From NCBI RefSeq assembly GCF_900187305.1, contig NZ_LT906434.1, forward strand, positions 806,001 to 870,000: a stretch of DNA of 64,000 nucleotides, given 5' to 3'. This document shows positions 1-9,368 of the stretch, piece by piece; positions within the stretch are counted from its first letter, which is position 1; each line of letters opens with the position of its first letter. This DNA comes from Neisseria zoodegmatis. Its GTDB lineage: Bacteria; Pseudomonadota; Gammaproteobacteria; Burkholderiales; Neisseriaceae. The position numbers and the translations under genes were made by a program. The notes under the pieces are model-generated. The model did no database searches, was not told the origin of the DNA, and saw only the letters and a program-made list of their open reading frames with translations.

Positions 1-1
1 C

Positions 2-448
2 GGCGGTGTGGTCGAGCTGCTTTCGCAAGTTGACGTGCCGGTATTGGGGCCGCACGAGGAAGATTTGTTTTTGCTGGAGCAGCTGCCGCAGATAACGGCG
101 CAATACGGCTTTCCCGTGTCGCCGTCGTTCACACCGACGCGCTGGCTGAAAGAAGGGGATGCGCTCACGGTAGGGAAATATGCTTTTGACGTGCTGCATA
201 TCCCCGGCCACACGCCCGGTCATGTTGTGTTTTATTGTAAAGATGCGGAATTATTGATAGCAGGGGATGTCTTGTTTTATGAAAGCATCGGCAGAACCGA
301 CTTCCCGCGCGGAAACCATGCCGATCTGATCCACAATATCACAAGCAAACTGCTGGCATTGCCCGAAAGTATCACCGTGATCAGCGGGCACGGAAGAACG
401 ACGACGATAGGGCACGAGAAACATCATAATCCGTATTTGCGGGGATGA
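2..448 (+). CDS. MBL-fold metallohydrolase (glyoxalase II-like), 5'-truncated by the window edge
   Basis: This is the C-terminal part of a metallo-beta-lactamase-fold hydrolase. Visible motifs are HIPGHTPGH (metal-binding His), AGDVLFYESIGRTDFPRG (metal-bridging Asp with the typical loop) and a terminal VISGHG. This pattern is that of the small cytoplasmic glyoxalase II/YcbL-type hydrolases, which cleave thioesters such as hydroxyacylglutathione. The N-terminal HxHxDH motif must lie upstream of base 1, because the reading frame is open to the window edge. A GTG at position 8 is unlikely to be the start, since it would omit half of the active site. Substrate cannot be told from this fragment. 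Confidence 0.85.
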   Translation, partial: GGVVELLSQVDVPVLGPHEEDLFLLEQLPQITAQYGFPVSPSFTPTRWLKEGDALTVGKYAFDVLHIPGHTPGHVVFYCKDAELLIAGDVLFYESIGRTDFPRGNHADLIHNITSKLLALPESITVISGHGRTTTIGHEKHHNPYLRG

Positions 449-479
449 TTTTTTCTGTAAAGAAATGAAAACTTAAAAA

Positions 480-608
480 ATGCCTATGGGTTTTTTGAAA
501 GATGCTTCGGCATCTGTTTCATTTCCCGGCGGGCTGCGTGATATTGCCGATACACAGTTAAGTTTAAGTGTCAGGAATAGCCTTATGGCGAAGCGGTCAA
601 ACGCTTAA
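480..608 (+). CDS. possible 42-residue small protein
   Basis: A short open frame begins MPMGFLKDASASVSF and ends with TAA. It lies in the 232-base gap between the MBL-fold gene and the DUF937/OmpA gene. The upstream sequence is A-rich with only a weak ribosome-binding site. A small hairpin with a TTCG loop (500-515) lies inside it and could instead belong to a terminator of the upstream gene. I recognise no family. This is speculative. Confidence 0.2.
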   Translation: MPMGFLKDASASVSFPGGLRDIADTQLSLSVRNSLMAKRSNA

Positions 609-680
609 CAAGCAGACTTGCGGAGCCGTATTTTATTTTTGGTGCTTATTTTCGACACCTCTCACACAAGGAGAAGAAGC

Positions 681-1958
681 ATGTCTTTTGATTTGGGCAA
701 TTTATTGCAAAGCCAACTGGGCGGCGTATTGAGCCGTTTTCTCACCCAATCGGGCGAAAGTGCCGAAAACAGCACCAAAGCAGTCCGCCTTGCTCTGCCG
801 GCGGTGGTGGCCGGGATGTTGAAACACATCAGCAACCAGCCCGACAATGCGGCAAACCTGTATGAAACCGTGAGCGGCGTTTCAGGCAATGTGCTGAACA
901 ACGCCGTTAGCCGTGCCGAAGAAGGCGGCGCGGGTTTCAATGATCTGCTGGTGTGGGGTAAAACCCAACTGCCGCACTTCTTGGGCGGTAACGCGGCAGA
1001 TGTTTCCGACCAGCTTTCTCAAGAAAGCGGCGTATCGAAATCGGCGGCCGGATCGTTGGTTGCCTTATCGCTGCCTTTGGTGCTGTCTGTATTGCGCAAT
1101 AAAATCAAAAGCGAAAATCTCGACCGCGATCAAATGCTAGGCTTGTTCAGTTCGCAACGCGATTGGTTGTCCGGCTCGTTGAGCAACGGCATGTTGTCAG
1201 CACTCGGTATCGGCAGCTTGAGCGGTTTGTTTGGCAGCCTCACCGGCTTGTTTGGTACTGCCGCCCGCACCGCAACTGCGGGAGCTGCCGCCGCAGCCGC
1301 TGCACCGGCCGCCGCTGCTGCCGCAACCAAAGGCTCGGGATTGGGCAAATGGATTGCGTTGGTGCTTGCCGCGCTGCTGGCTTTGTTTGCTTTCAAGAGC
1401 TGCGGCGACCGCAAAGGCGGGGATGCCGCTCCTGCCGTTGCGTCCGGAGAAGCTGTTGCTTCCGAAGCGGAGGCTGTTGCGGATAAGGCGGCCGAGTCGG
1501 TAGAAGCTTCGCCCGTATCGGCGCCTGTGATGCCGTCTGAACCTTCCGTGGTTTCAGCACCTTCGGCTGTCGAAGCATCTGCCCCTGCCGCCGATGCCGT
1601 AGCGCCTGCTGACTTGAAAGCGGAAGAAGCCCGCGTACTGTATCAAGACGGCGTAGCCAAGTTCTACTTCGCTACTGCCAAAGCCGATGTGCCTGAAGGT
1701 GCGGAAGTAATGGTGGCCGATGTGATTGCCGCCGGTAAAGCAGGCAAAAAACTGGTGGTAAGCGGATTTGCCGACAGCACCGGTAACGCCGCCGCCAATG
1801 CCGCATTGTCGAAAAAACGTGCCAATGCCGTGAAAGCTTTCTTTGAAGCACAAGGCGTTGACGCTGCCAATATCGAGTTGCGCAAACCTGAAAACACTAC
1901 CGGTGCGATTGGCAACGATGTTGAAGGCCGCCGCGTAGAAGTGAAAGTTGAAGGCTGA
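681..1958 (+). CDS. DUF937 and OmpA-domain envelope protein
   Basis: The 425-residue protein starts at the ATG preceded by AAGGAGAAGAAGC, a good ribosome-binding site. An in-frame start at 618 would add an unlikely extension. Residues about 1-165 form a DUF937 (YidB-like) helical domain. They are followed by a Gly/Leu-rich stretch, a poly-Ala segment, one hydrophobic segment (WIALVLAALLALFAF) and an Ala/Pro/Glu/Ser-rich linker. The last ~120 residues are an OmpA-type peptidoglycan-binding domain (FYFATAKADVPEGA, SGFADSTGN, KKRANAVKAFF, RRVEVKVE). It is therefore probably anchored in the inner membrane with its C-terminus bound to murein. The exact role is unknown. Confidence 0.85.
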   Translation: MSFDLGNLLQSQLGGVLSRFLTQSGESAENSTKAVRLALPAVVAGMLKHISNQPDNAANLYETVSGVSGNVLNNAVSRAEEGGAGFNDLLVWGKTQLPHFLGGNAADVSDQLSQESGVSKSAAGSLVALSLPLVLSVLRNKIKSENLDRDQMLGLFSSQRDWLSGSLSNGMLSALGIGSLSGLFGSLTGLFGTAARTATAGAAAAAAAPAAAAAATKGSGLGKWIALVLAALLALFAFKSCGDRKGGDAAPAVASGEAVASEAEAVADKAAESVEASPVSAPVMPSEPSVVSAPSAVEASAPAADAVAPADLKAEEARVLYQDGVAKFYFATAKADVPEGAEVMVADVIAAGKAGKKLVVSGFADSTGNAAANAALSKKRANAVKAFFEAQGVDAANIELRKPENTTGAIGNDVEGRRVEVKVEG

Positions 1959-1983
1959 TAAAGATTCAACCGTATGATGTAAG

Positions 1984-2016
1984 AAGGCCGTCTGAAAATG
2001 TTCAGACGGCCTTTTC
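1984..2016. terminator. DUS-based inverted repeat terminator
   Basis: Two AG-DUS copies (AGGCCGTCTGAA and its complement) face each other with a four-base loop, followed by TTTT on the plus strand. The repeat lies between convergent genes and can end the DUF937/OmpA transcript and that of the opposing lipoprotein gene. Confidence 0.85.
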
Positions 2017-2034
2017 TTATTTAGCAGTCAGGAT

Positions 2035-2439
2035 TTATTTGCTGCTGTTGCAAGAAGTTTCGGTTACGTTGCCGTAACGGTCGGTGAATGACAAGAAAGC
2101 TTGGTTGCCTTTTTGGTGCCATTCGGTTTTCTTGTCGCGTGATACATAACGCTCGCCTGAGCCTGAAACAGCGCTTTCAAGATTGGCGCTCATGCGTTGG
2201 TCTTGCAGGCCGTAGTTTACAGAGATGCGGTCGGTGCCCATGCGGCTTACTTTTACGGTAAATCCGTTTTGGCAGCTGAAGTTTGATGCCGCGCCGTGAG
2301 CGTGACCGTGGTCATGAGAATGACCGTGTGAGTGGTCATGGCCATGATGACCGTGATCGTGAGGTTGACGGCCGTCAGAGGCACACGCAGCCAAAATCAG
2401 GGCAGCAGCCGCAGGAGCAAGTAATTTAACAAATTTCAT
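2035..2439 (-). CDS. MliC-family lipoprotein with a His-rich linker (putative lysozyme inhibitor)
   Basis: The start is the ATG after AAGGAATGTTTG; the codon before it is only a TTG. The 134-residue protein has a lipoprotein signal peptide with lipobox LAAC (lipid Cys near residue 19). Residues about 25-48 are an extraordinary His/Asp/Gly stretch (HDHGHHGHDHSHGHSHD and on). The rest matches the MliC/PliC fold: paired Cys (SNFSCQNG near the start, ETSCN at the end) and the signature SGSGERY followed by W, a Gly, and AFLSF. MliC proteins inhibit C-type lysozyme from the outer membrane, and Neisseria has a related surface protein (ACP). The His-rich part suggests zinc or nickel binding, which is inference. 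Confidence 0.75.
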   Translation of the reverse strand: MKFVKLLAPAAAALILAACASDGRQPHDHGHHGHDHSHGHSHDHGHAHGAASNFSCQNGFTVKVSRMGTDRISVNYGLQDQRMSANLESAVSGSGERYVSRDKKTEWHQKGNQAFLSFTDRYGNVTETSCNSSK

Positions 2440-2724
2440 CAAACATTCCTTTTCAGTAAAATAATCATATTCGAGCCGCCCGAAAGCGGTCTGTGTATAT
2501 ACTAACCGCCGTTTTATCCCATCATGGTCGGCGCGGCGCCAACATTATAACGTTTAACTTTCATTTACCGGCCTTTTCACAGCCTGTTGCACTTTTCAGA
2601 CAACGCAAACCCTTATAAAATGAAACAATTTTGCAAGCTTTAAGCAGGCCGTCTGAAATAACGGCTTTGCGGGTTTCGCTAAAACTATTTGAATCACTGC
2701 TATACATTACATACCGAGAACACC

Positions 2725-5511
2725 ATGACCGATTACAGCAAAACCGTCAATCTCCACGAATCGCCTTTTCCCATGCGCGGCAATCTCGCCAAGCGCGAAC
2801 CGGCGTGGGTAAAAGATTGGCAGGATCAGCAACGCTATCAAAAACTGCGCCAAAAAGCCCAAGGCCGCCCGAAATTCATTCTGCACGACGGCCCGCCCTA
2901 TGCCAACGGCGACATCCACATCGGTCATGCCGTCAACAAAATTTTGAAAGACATCATCATCCGCAGCAAAACGCTGGCCGGCTTCGACGCACCTTATGTG
3001 CCGGGTTGGGACTGCCACGGCCTGCCGATTGAAGTGATGGTGGAAAAACTGCACGGCAAAAACATGCCCGATGCCAAGTTCCGCGAACTGTGCCGCGAAT
3101 ATGCCGCCGAACAGATCGCCCGCCAGAAAAAAGACTTCATCCGCTTAGGCGTGCTCGGCGATTGGGGCAAACCTTACCTGACTATGGATTTCAAAACCGA
3201 AGCCGACACCGTGCGCACCCTCGGCGAAATCTACAAAGCAGGCTACCTCTACCGCGGCGAGAAGCCCGTGCAGTTTTGCTTGGATTGCGGCTCTTCTCTG
3301 GCCGAAGCCGAAGTGGAATACAAAGACAAAGTATCGCCCGCCATCGACGTGGCTTATCCGTTTAAAGACAATGCCGCCCTTGCCCAAGCCTTCGGTTTGA
3401 GCAACCTCGACGGCCAAGCCTTTGCCGTGATTTGGACAACCACGCCGTGGACATTGCCCGCCAGCCAAGCCGTGAGCGCAGGTGCCGATGTGGTTTACCA
3501 ATTAATCGACACGCCGAAAGGCAAACTCGTACTGGCCAAAGATTTGGCCGAAGACGCATTGAAACGCTACGGCTTTTCAGACGGCCAAACCCAAGTGCTG
3601 GCCGAGACCACAGGCGACAAGCTCGAAAACCTGCACATGAGCCATCCGTTTTTAGAGCGCGACATCCCCATGCTCAACGGCGAACACGTTACCACCGATG
3701 CCGGTACCGGCTTGGTTCACACCGCACCTTCGCACGGCTTGGAAGACTATTTCGTCTGCTTGAAATACAACATCACGCTCGACAACCCCGTTAACAGCGA
3801 AGGCCGCTACCGCAGCGACGTGCCGCGCGTGGCCGGCTTAACCGTTTGGGAAGCCAACGCCGTGATTATCGAATGGCTGCAAGAAGAAAACAGATTGCTT
3901 TCCCACGCCAAAATCGAACACAGCTACGCCCATTGCTGGCGGCACAAAACCCCGCTGATTTACCGCGCCACCGGCCAATGGTTTATCGGCATGGACAAAG
4001 CCGGAGCCAGCGGCAAAACCCTGCGCAACAACGCGCTCAAAGCCGTGGACGATACCGAGTTCTTCCCCTCATGGGGTCGCGCCCGCCTGCAAGCCATGAT
4101 TGAAAGCCGCCCCGACTGGGTGGTGTCGCGCCAACGCTATTGGGGCACGCCGATGACCTTCTTCGTCCACAAAGAAACCGGCGAACTGCACCCGCGTTCC
4201 GCCGAGCTTTTGGAAGAAGTGGCCAAACGCATCGAAGAAAAAGGCATCGAAGCATGGTTCTCGCTGGATGCCGCCGAACTTTTGGGCGCGGAAGCCGAGC
4301 AATACGAAAAACTCAAAGACACCATGGACGTGTGGTTCGATTCCGGCAGCACCCATTTTTCCGTACTGAAACAGCGCGACGAGCTGGCTTGGCCTGCCGA
4401 CCTTTACCTCGAAGGTAGCGACCAGCACCGCGGCTGGTTCCAATCGTCCATGCTTACCGGCTGCGCATCAATGGGCCGCGCACCTTACAAACAACTGCTC
4501 ACGCACGGTTTTGTGGTGGATCAAAACGGCAGAAAAATGTCCAAATCGCTGGGCAACGTTGTCGCTCCGCAAGAAGTGTATAACGAATTCGGTGCCGACA
4601 TCCTGCGCTTGTGGACGGCCTCTACCGATTACAGCGGCGAATTGGCGATTTCCAAAGAAATTCTCAAACGCGTTACCGAAAGCTACCGCCGCATCCGCAA
4701 CACTTTGAGCTTTTTGTTTGCCAACCTGAGCGATTTCCGCCCCATCGAGCACGCCGTGCCGCAAGACCAAATGGTGGAAATCGACCGCTACGCCTTGATT
4801 TTGGCGCGCCAACTGCAAGAGCGTTTGGCCGGCGATTACTACCCGCGTTATGCCTTCCACTTCGCCGTAAAAGACATCGTGAGCTTCTGTTCGGAAGACT
4901 TGGGCGCGTTCTATCTCGACATTCTGAAAGACCGCCTCTACACCACCCACGCCGACAGCCACGCCCGCCGCAGCGCGCAAACCGCGCTTTACCACATCAC
5001 CCGCAGCTTGGTGTTGCTGATTTCGCCGATTCTCTGCTTCACCGCAGAAGAAGCGTGGGACATCATCGGTGGCGGCGAAGAAGACAGCGTGCTGTTCCAC
5101 ACATGGCACGAATTCCCGCCCATCAACGAAAAGAGCGAAGCCGAACTCGTGAAAAAATGGCAGGCCGTCCGCCAAGTGCGCGAAGCGGCCACCGCCGCCA
5201 TCGAGCCGTTGCGCACCGATAAAACCGTCGGTTCTTCTTTGCAGGCCGAAGTCGATATTTCCGCCCCCGAAGATTTGGCGGGCTATCTGAAAATGCTCGG
5301 CGACGAATTGCGTTTCGTGTTGCTGGTGTCCAAAGCCACCGTTCACAAAGGCGAGGAGCTGGCGGTAACGGCCAAAGTGAGCAGCGGCGAAAAATGCGAA
5401 CGTTGCTGGCACTACACCGACGATATTGGCGCGGTTGCCGAACATCCCACCATCTGCAAACGCTGCGCAGACAACGTGGACGGCAAAGGCGAAGAACGCC
5501 ACTACGCTTAA
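2725..5511 (+). CDS. ileS: isoleucine--tRNA ligase
   Basis: The 928-residue class I aminoacyl-tRNA synthetase charges tRNA-Ile with isoleucine. HIGH is at residues 65-68 in [15 protein letters not shown], and KMSKS is at 604-608 in [11 protein letters not shown]. The editing (CP1) domain lies between them. The C-terminal zinc site CERCW...CKRC is intact. E. coli IleRS has 938 residues, so this is full length. The start [10 protein letters not shown] at 2725 is chosen over an upstream in-frame ATG at 2689 because it begins at the conserved N-terminus. A DUS lies ~75 bases upstream. A strong DUS terminator follows. Confidence 0.98.
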   Translation: MTDYSKTVNLHESPFPMRGNLAKREPAWVKDWQDQQRYQKLRQKAQGRPKFILHDGPPYANGDIHIGHAVNKILKDIIIRSKTLAGFDAPYVPGWDCHGLPIEVMVEKLHGKNMPDAKFRELCREYAAEQIARQKKDFIRLGVLGDWGKPYLTMDFKTEADTVRTLGEIYKAGYLYRGEKPVQFCLDCGSSLAEAEVEYKDKVSPAIDVAYPFKDNAALAQAFGLSNLDGQAFAVIWTTTPWTLPASQAVSAGADVVYQLIDTPKGKLVLAKDLAEDALKRYGFSDGQTQVLAETTGDKLENLHMSHPFLERDIPMLNGEHVTTDAGTGLVHTAPSHGLEDYFVCLKYNITLDNPVNSEGRYRSDVPRVAGLTVWEANAVIIEWLQEENRLLSHAKIEHSYAHCWRHKTPLIYRATGQWFIGMDKAGASGKTLRNNALKAVDDTEFFPSWGRARLQAMIESRPDWVVSRQRYWGTPMTFFVHKETGELHPRSAELLEEVAKRIEEKGIEAWFSLDAAELLGAEAEQYEKLKDTMDVWFDSGSTHFSVLKQRDELAWPADLYLEGSDQHRGWFQSSMLTGCASMGRAPYKQLLTHGFVVDQNGRKMSKSLGNVVAPQEVYNEFGADILRLWTASTDYSGELAISKEILKRVTESYRRIRNTLSFLFANLSDFRPIEHAVPQDQMVEIDRYALILARQLQERLAGDYYPRYAFHFAVKDIVSFCSEDLGAFYLDILKDRLYTTHADSHARRSAQTALYHITRSLVLLISPILCFTAEEAWDIIGGGEEDSVLFHTWHEFPPINEKSEAELVKKWQAVRQVREAATAAIEPLRTDKTVGSSLQAEVDISAPEDLAGYLKMLGDELRFVLLVSKATVHKGEELAVTAKVSSGEKCERCWHYTDDIGAVAEHPTICKRCADNVDGKGEERHYA

Positions 5512-5546
5512 ATATCGTTAGCTCTTTTGCTTGAATAAAAGAACAA

Positions 5547-5585
5547 GAGGCCGTCTGAAAAAATATTTTCAGACGGCCTTTTTCA
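5547..5585 (+). terminator. DUS inverted repeat terminator after ileS
   Basis: AGGCCGTCTGAAAA and its reverse complement are separated by a few A/T bases and followed by TTTTT. It lies 36 bases after the ileS stop codon. Confidence 0.85.
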
Positions 5586-5974
5586 GATGGCCAAGTGTCT
5601 TGGTAAAGTTTGTTGCGATTCTCAATTTTTGTCTTAAAACCAAAACTACCGTCCACATCAAAACCTATTGGAGAACAACAGCTACGGGCGGATATATAAT
5701 CCGCCCCTCCGAAAGTTGCACGCAGTTTAAGTTTAGAAGGTGTTTGTGAAACCTGAACAGTTCGTTTTAGCGAAACCTACTTGGGGGAGGGGCGAAGTTC
5801 ACAGGTTTCGTTTTCAGACGGCCTCAAGCTTCCTATCTTTATCGCATTGTTGTTATGTTCGAGTTTGACCCAAACATCGCTGCTTCAAGCTGTCGAAATT
5901 CAAGATACCCGAAACAAGCCCGAGATGAATAGTGAATCTGTAAACGATTTGGCACAGCATTGGCCCTCAAACAA
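5586..5974. other. intergenic region with no supported gene
   Basis: About 390 bases lie between the ileS terminator and the glcB terminator. Contents visible are a perfect 8-base-pair hairpin (GGGCGGAT / ATCCGCCC, 5686-5706, loop ATATA) and an AG-DUS near 5812. The open frame 5781-6008 has no ribosome-binding site and runs into the DUS terminator, so I do not call it a gene. Confidence 0.5.
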
Positions 5975-6006
5975 AAGGCCGTCTGAAAATATTTTCAGAC
6001 GGCCTT
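5975..6006 (-). terminator. DUS inverted repeat terminator for glcB
   Basis: Perfect inverted DUS pair with an extended A/T centre. It lies directly downstream of the minus-strand malate synthase gene, with a run of T on that strand after the second arm (the plus strand reads AAAA before the first arm). Confidence 0.8.
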
Positions 6007-6023
6007 GATTGTGTATGCAGGGT

Positions 6024-8198
6024 TTAGCCTTTAGCGACATGTCTCCAGTGATGCAGCAGCGGTTCGGTGTAGCCGTTCGGCTGTTCCGTGCCTTTAAACA
6101 CCAAATCGCAGGCGGCGAGAAAGGCGGGGGAGGTGTCGAAACGGCCGACCATCGGCGTGTATGCGGCATCGCCTTCGTTCTGTTTATCTACCACGCCGGC
6201 CATGCGCTCCAGCGTTTCGCGCACTTGCGCCTCGCTGACTACGCCGTGCAGCAGCCAGTTGGCGATGTGTTGGCTGGAAATACGCAGGGTAGCGCGGTCT
6301 TCCATCAGGCCGACGTTGTGGATGTCGGGCACTTTCGAGCAGCCTACGCCTTGTTCTACCCAACGCACCACATAGCCGAGAATGCCTTGGCAGTTGTTGT
6401 CCAATTCTTGCTGGATGTCGGCGGCAGACCAGTTGCGCTCGGAGGCAAACGGAATGGTGAGCAGATCATCGGTGTAGTTTTTCGGCTCTTGCGCCAACAA
6501 ACCCTGCTGCACGTCAAACACGTTCACTTGATGATAGTGCATGGCGTGCAAGGTGGCGGCGGTGGGCGACGGCACCCAAGCGGTGGTGGCACCTGATTTG
6601 GGGTGGCCGATTTTCTGCTTGAGCATTTCGGCCATCAAATCGGGCATGGCCCACATGCCTTTGCCGATTTGGGCTTTGCCGCGCAAGCCGCATTGCAGGC
6701 CGGTTTGGACGTTGCTTAATTCGTAGGCGTTAATCCATTTGCTGGCTTTCATGTCGCCTTTGCGGATGAACGCGCCGCCGTGCATGGAAGTGTGCATTTC
6801 GTCGCCGGTGCGGTCGAGGAAGCCGGTGTTGATGAACACCACGCGGTCTTTGGCGGCTTGGATACAGGCGGCGAGGTTGGCGGAGGTGCGGCGCTCTTCG
6901 TCCATAATGCCCATTTTCAGGGTGTTGCGCGGCAGTTTGCCCAAGTCTTCAAACGCAGCGAACAGTTCGTTGGCAAACGCAACTTCTTCGGGGCCGTGCA
7001 TTTTCGGCTTCACGATATAGACGGAACCGGAACGGCTGTTTTTGTTTTCGCTGCGGTTGAGGTCAAACGGGGCGATTAAGGCGGTCATCACGCCGTCGAG
7101 AATGCCTTCGGGGATTTCGTTGCCGTCTGAATCGAGTACGGCGGGTGTGGTCATCAAGTGGCCGACGTTGCGGATAAACAGCAGCGAGCGGCCGGGCAGT
7201 TTGAATTGGCCGCTGCCGTCGGGTTTGGTGTATTCGCGGTCGGCATTGAGTTTGCGGGTGAAGGTTTTGCCGCCTTTTTCCACTTCTTCGGTGAGTGTGC
7301 CGTTCATCAGGCCGAGCCAGTTGGCGTACACCAATGCTTTGTCTTCGCCATCGACAGCGGCTACGGAGTCTTCGCAGTCCATAATGGTGCTGAGAGCAGC
7401 TTCTAAGATGATGTCTTTCACGCCTGCCGGGTCTTGGCTGCCGATGGCGCTGTTTTTATCAATCAAGATGTCGATGTGCAGGCCGTTGTGCAGGAACAGT
7501 AGGGAAGTTGGGGCTTCGGCGCTGCCGTTGTAGCCGACGAATAAGTCAGGAGAGGCCAAACCGCTCTCGCTGCCGTCTTTCAAGGTGGCTTTCAGACGGC
7601 CTTCAGCCACTTGGTAGGCGGTAACGTCTTTATGACTGCCGTTGGCAAGGGGCAGGCTGTTGTCGAGAAACTCGCGGGCGAAGGCAATCACGGCATCGCC
7701 GCGTTTGGGGTTGTAGCCTTTGCCGGGCGCCAAGTCGCCGCTTTGGTCAACGGCATCGGTGCCGTAAAGCGCGTCATACAGGCTGCCCCAGCGGGCATTG
7801 GCGGCGTTCAGGGCGTAGCGGGCGTTGTTGATCGGCACCACCAATTGCGGGCCGGCTTGCTCGGAAAGCTCGCGATCGACGTTTTCGGTGGAGATTTTGA
7901 ATTCAGACGGCACATCAACCAAATAACCCAGCTCTTTCAAAAACGCCTGATAAGCGGCTTCATCTTTAACCGCGCCGGCGTTTTGCTTGTGCCATGCGTC
8001 GATTTTGGCTTGGATTGCGTCGCGTTTTTCAAGCAGCGCGCGGTTGCGCGGGGCGAACTTTTGCACCAAATCGGTGAAGCCTTGCCAGAATTCAGCGGAT
8101 TTCACGTTGGGGTGTTTTGCCAATACTTCGTTTTCGATGAATTGATAGAGATGGTTGTCCACCTGCAAACCGGCGGCTTGGGTGTAGTTGTATGCCAT
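6024..8198 (-). CDS. glcB: malate synthase G
   Basis: The enzyme condenses glyoxylate with acetyl-CoA to malate in the cytoplasm, feeding C2 carbon into the TCA cycle. The product is 724 residues, matching the 723 of E. coli GlcB. Family hallmarks seen are [21 protein letters not shown], the [21 protein letters not shown] block, and [21 protein letters not shown] near the C-terminus. The start [20 protein letters not shown] at 8198 has AGGAGA upstream; a longer frame exists but its extra 40 residues look non-coding. No isocitrate lyase or glycolate oxidase gene is in the window. Confidence 0.96.
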   Translation of the reverse strand: MAYNYTQAAGLQVDNHLYQFIENEVLAKHPNVKSAEFWQGFTDLVQKFAPRNRALLEKRDAIQAKIDAWHKQNAGAVKDEAAYQAFLKELGYLVDVPSEFKISTENVDRELSEQAGPQLVVPINNARYALNAANARWGSLYDALYGTDAVDQSGDLAPGKGYNPKRGDAVIAFAREFLDNSLPLANGSHKDVTAYQVAEGRLKATLKDGSESGLASPDLFVGYNGSAEAPTSLLFLHNGLHIDILIDKNSAIGSQDPAGVKDIILEAALSTIMDCEDSVAAVDGEDKALVYANWLGLMNGTLTEEVEKGGKTFTRKLNADREYTKPDGSGQFKLPGRSLLFIRNVGHLMTTPAVLDSDGNEIPEGILDGVMTALIAPFDLNRSENKNSRSGSVYIVKPKMHGPEEVAFANELFAAFEDLGKLPRNTLKMGIMDEERRTSANLAACIQAAKDRVVFINTGFLDRTGDEMHTSMHGGAFIRKGDMKASKWINAYELSNVQTGLQCGLRGKAQIGKGMWAMPDLMAEMLKQKIGHPKSGATTAWVPSPTAATLHAMHYHQVNVFDVQQGLLAQEPKNYTDDLLTIPFASERNWSAADIQQELDNNCQGILGYVVRWVEQGVGCSKVPDIHNVGLMEDRATLRISSQHIANWLLHGVVSEAQVRETLERMAGVVDKQNEGDAAYTPMVGRFDTSPAFLAACDLVFKGTEQPNGYTEPLLHHWRHVAKG

Positions 8199-8413
8199 GA
8201 TGATTCTCCTGGAATTTTTTTTCTGATGGGACTTTGCGGCGCTGTTTAGGCAAAGCCAAACCGAAAATACCACTAATTGCAGGAATAATCCATAGCCCGA
8301 AGCCGTCTTTTTTGGCAAGAGGCCGTCTGAAAAAGCTTTTTATTCACAATCGGTTTCATCTGACTACACGCCGGTTTTGCTGAAACGGGTGCATCTTGCC
8401 GTTTCAGACGGCC

Positions 8414-9259
8414 TCAATCTTTGGAAACGGCAATCGTGTGTTTGATGTGCTTTAAATTCGCCACGATGGTGAAGGTCATAATCACCAGCAATGCCCAAGA
8501 GCTCCATTTGCTTACATGCACCATCGACCAGGCGCCGATTTGGTTGGGATAACGCCAAACGCCCGCCAGCGTGCCGATGTTTTCCGCCAGCCAGATAAAG
8601 AAACCGATTAATACGAACGACAGCAGCAAAGGCATTTTGCGGTAGGTGTCGTAAGGTTTGAAATACACGGTGGTGCGGGCATACAAGCCCAACACAAACG
8701 CCGCTAAATACCAACGGTAATCGCCGATATAGTGGTGGGTAAAGAAGTTGATGTAAATCGCCGAGGCTGCCAATGTCGCCAGCCAGTAGGGCGGGTGGCT
8801 GGTAATCCTCAAATCCAGCAGCCGCCAAGCCTGAATGATGTAGCTGCCAACCGAAGCATACATAAATCCGGCAAACAGCGGCACGCCGAAGAGCTTAGTA
8901 TAGCCGTCGTCGGGGTATGACCATGATTGGATACTGCCCGAGGTTTTAAACACTTCCAAAGCGAATCCGACGATATGAAACAGGGTGATGGATTTGACCT
9001 CGTCCCACGTTTCCAGTTTGAAATACACCATCGCCGCCTGCGCTGTTAAGGCGAACACCAGCAGCAAATCATAACGGCTGATGCCCAGCCAGCCGCCGCG
9101 CGGAACGGCAAACATCGCCACAAAAAACAGCCCTGCAAATAAACATGCACGGGCTTCTTTCAAACCGAAAAACCAAAATTCCGTTACAAACCGCCGCCAA
9201 CCTTTCAAATCTGCGCGGTAAGGGTGGTCGATCAGCCAATCATCAAGTTTGCTCAACAT
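8414..9259 (-). CDS. DUF817 integral membrane protein
   Basis: The 281-residue protein carries about seven or eight hydrophobic segments (for example ACLFAGLFFVAMFAV, LLLVFALTAQAAMVYF, LLLSFVLIGFFIWLAENIG). It begins with a conserved segment FVTEFWFFGLKEARACLF typical of DUF817 proteins, whose function is unknown. It lies in the inner membrane by inference. The ATG at 9259 is preferred because the longer frame begins with TTG three codons earlier. No clear ribosome-binding site is visible. It is oriented away from ftsK's end, so both are minus-strand genes separated by a short inverted-repeat element. Confidence 0.85.
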   Translation of the reverse strand: MLSKLDDWLIDHPYRADLKGWRRFVTEFWFFGLKEARACLFAGLFFVAMFAVPRGGWLGISRYDLLLVFALTAQAAMVYFKLETWDEVKSITLFHIVGFALEVFKTSGSIQSWSYPDDGYTKLFGVPLFAGFMYASVGSYIIQAWRLLDLRITSHPPYWLATLAASAIYINFFTHHYIGDYRWYLAAFVLGLYARTTVYFKPYDTYRKMPLLLSFVLIGFFIWLAENIGTLAGVWRYPNQIGAWSMVHVSKWSSWALLVIMTFTIVANLKHIKHTIAVSKD

Positions 9260-9298
9260 TATGTTCAATTCAATGGTTAATTCATCGTTTCAGACGGC

Positions 9299-9347
9299 CT
9301 GAGACCTTTGCCAATGCCGTCTGAAACGGTATCCGCAAAGGTCTCAG
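9299..9347. repeat. short inverted repeat ending in CTGAGACCTTTGC
   Basis: Arms CTGAGACCTTTGC (9299-9311) and GCAAAGGTCTCAG (9335-9347) enclose an internal AT-DUS. The same outer sequence bounds the 147-base element at 12013-12159, so this is probably a degraded or minimal member of that repeat family. It lies just downstream of ftsK and may serve as its terminator. Confidence 0.6.
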
Positions 9348-9368
9348 TCTAGGGTTGGGTTTTAACAA

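Noticed and set aside
4468..5502. 344-codon open frame on the minus strand inside ileS
   Set aside because: Mirror frame of a GC-rich synthetase gene; F/V/A-rich translation with no domain; ileS is certain.
5781..6008. 75-codon open frame between ileS and glcB
   Set aside because: No ribosome-binding site, runs through a DUS and the glcB terminator, and the translation has no protein-like pattern beyond a chance hydrophobic run.
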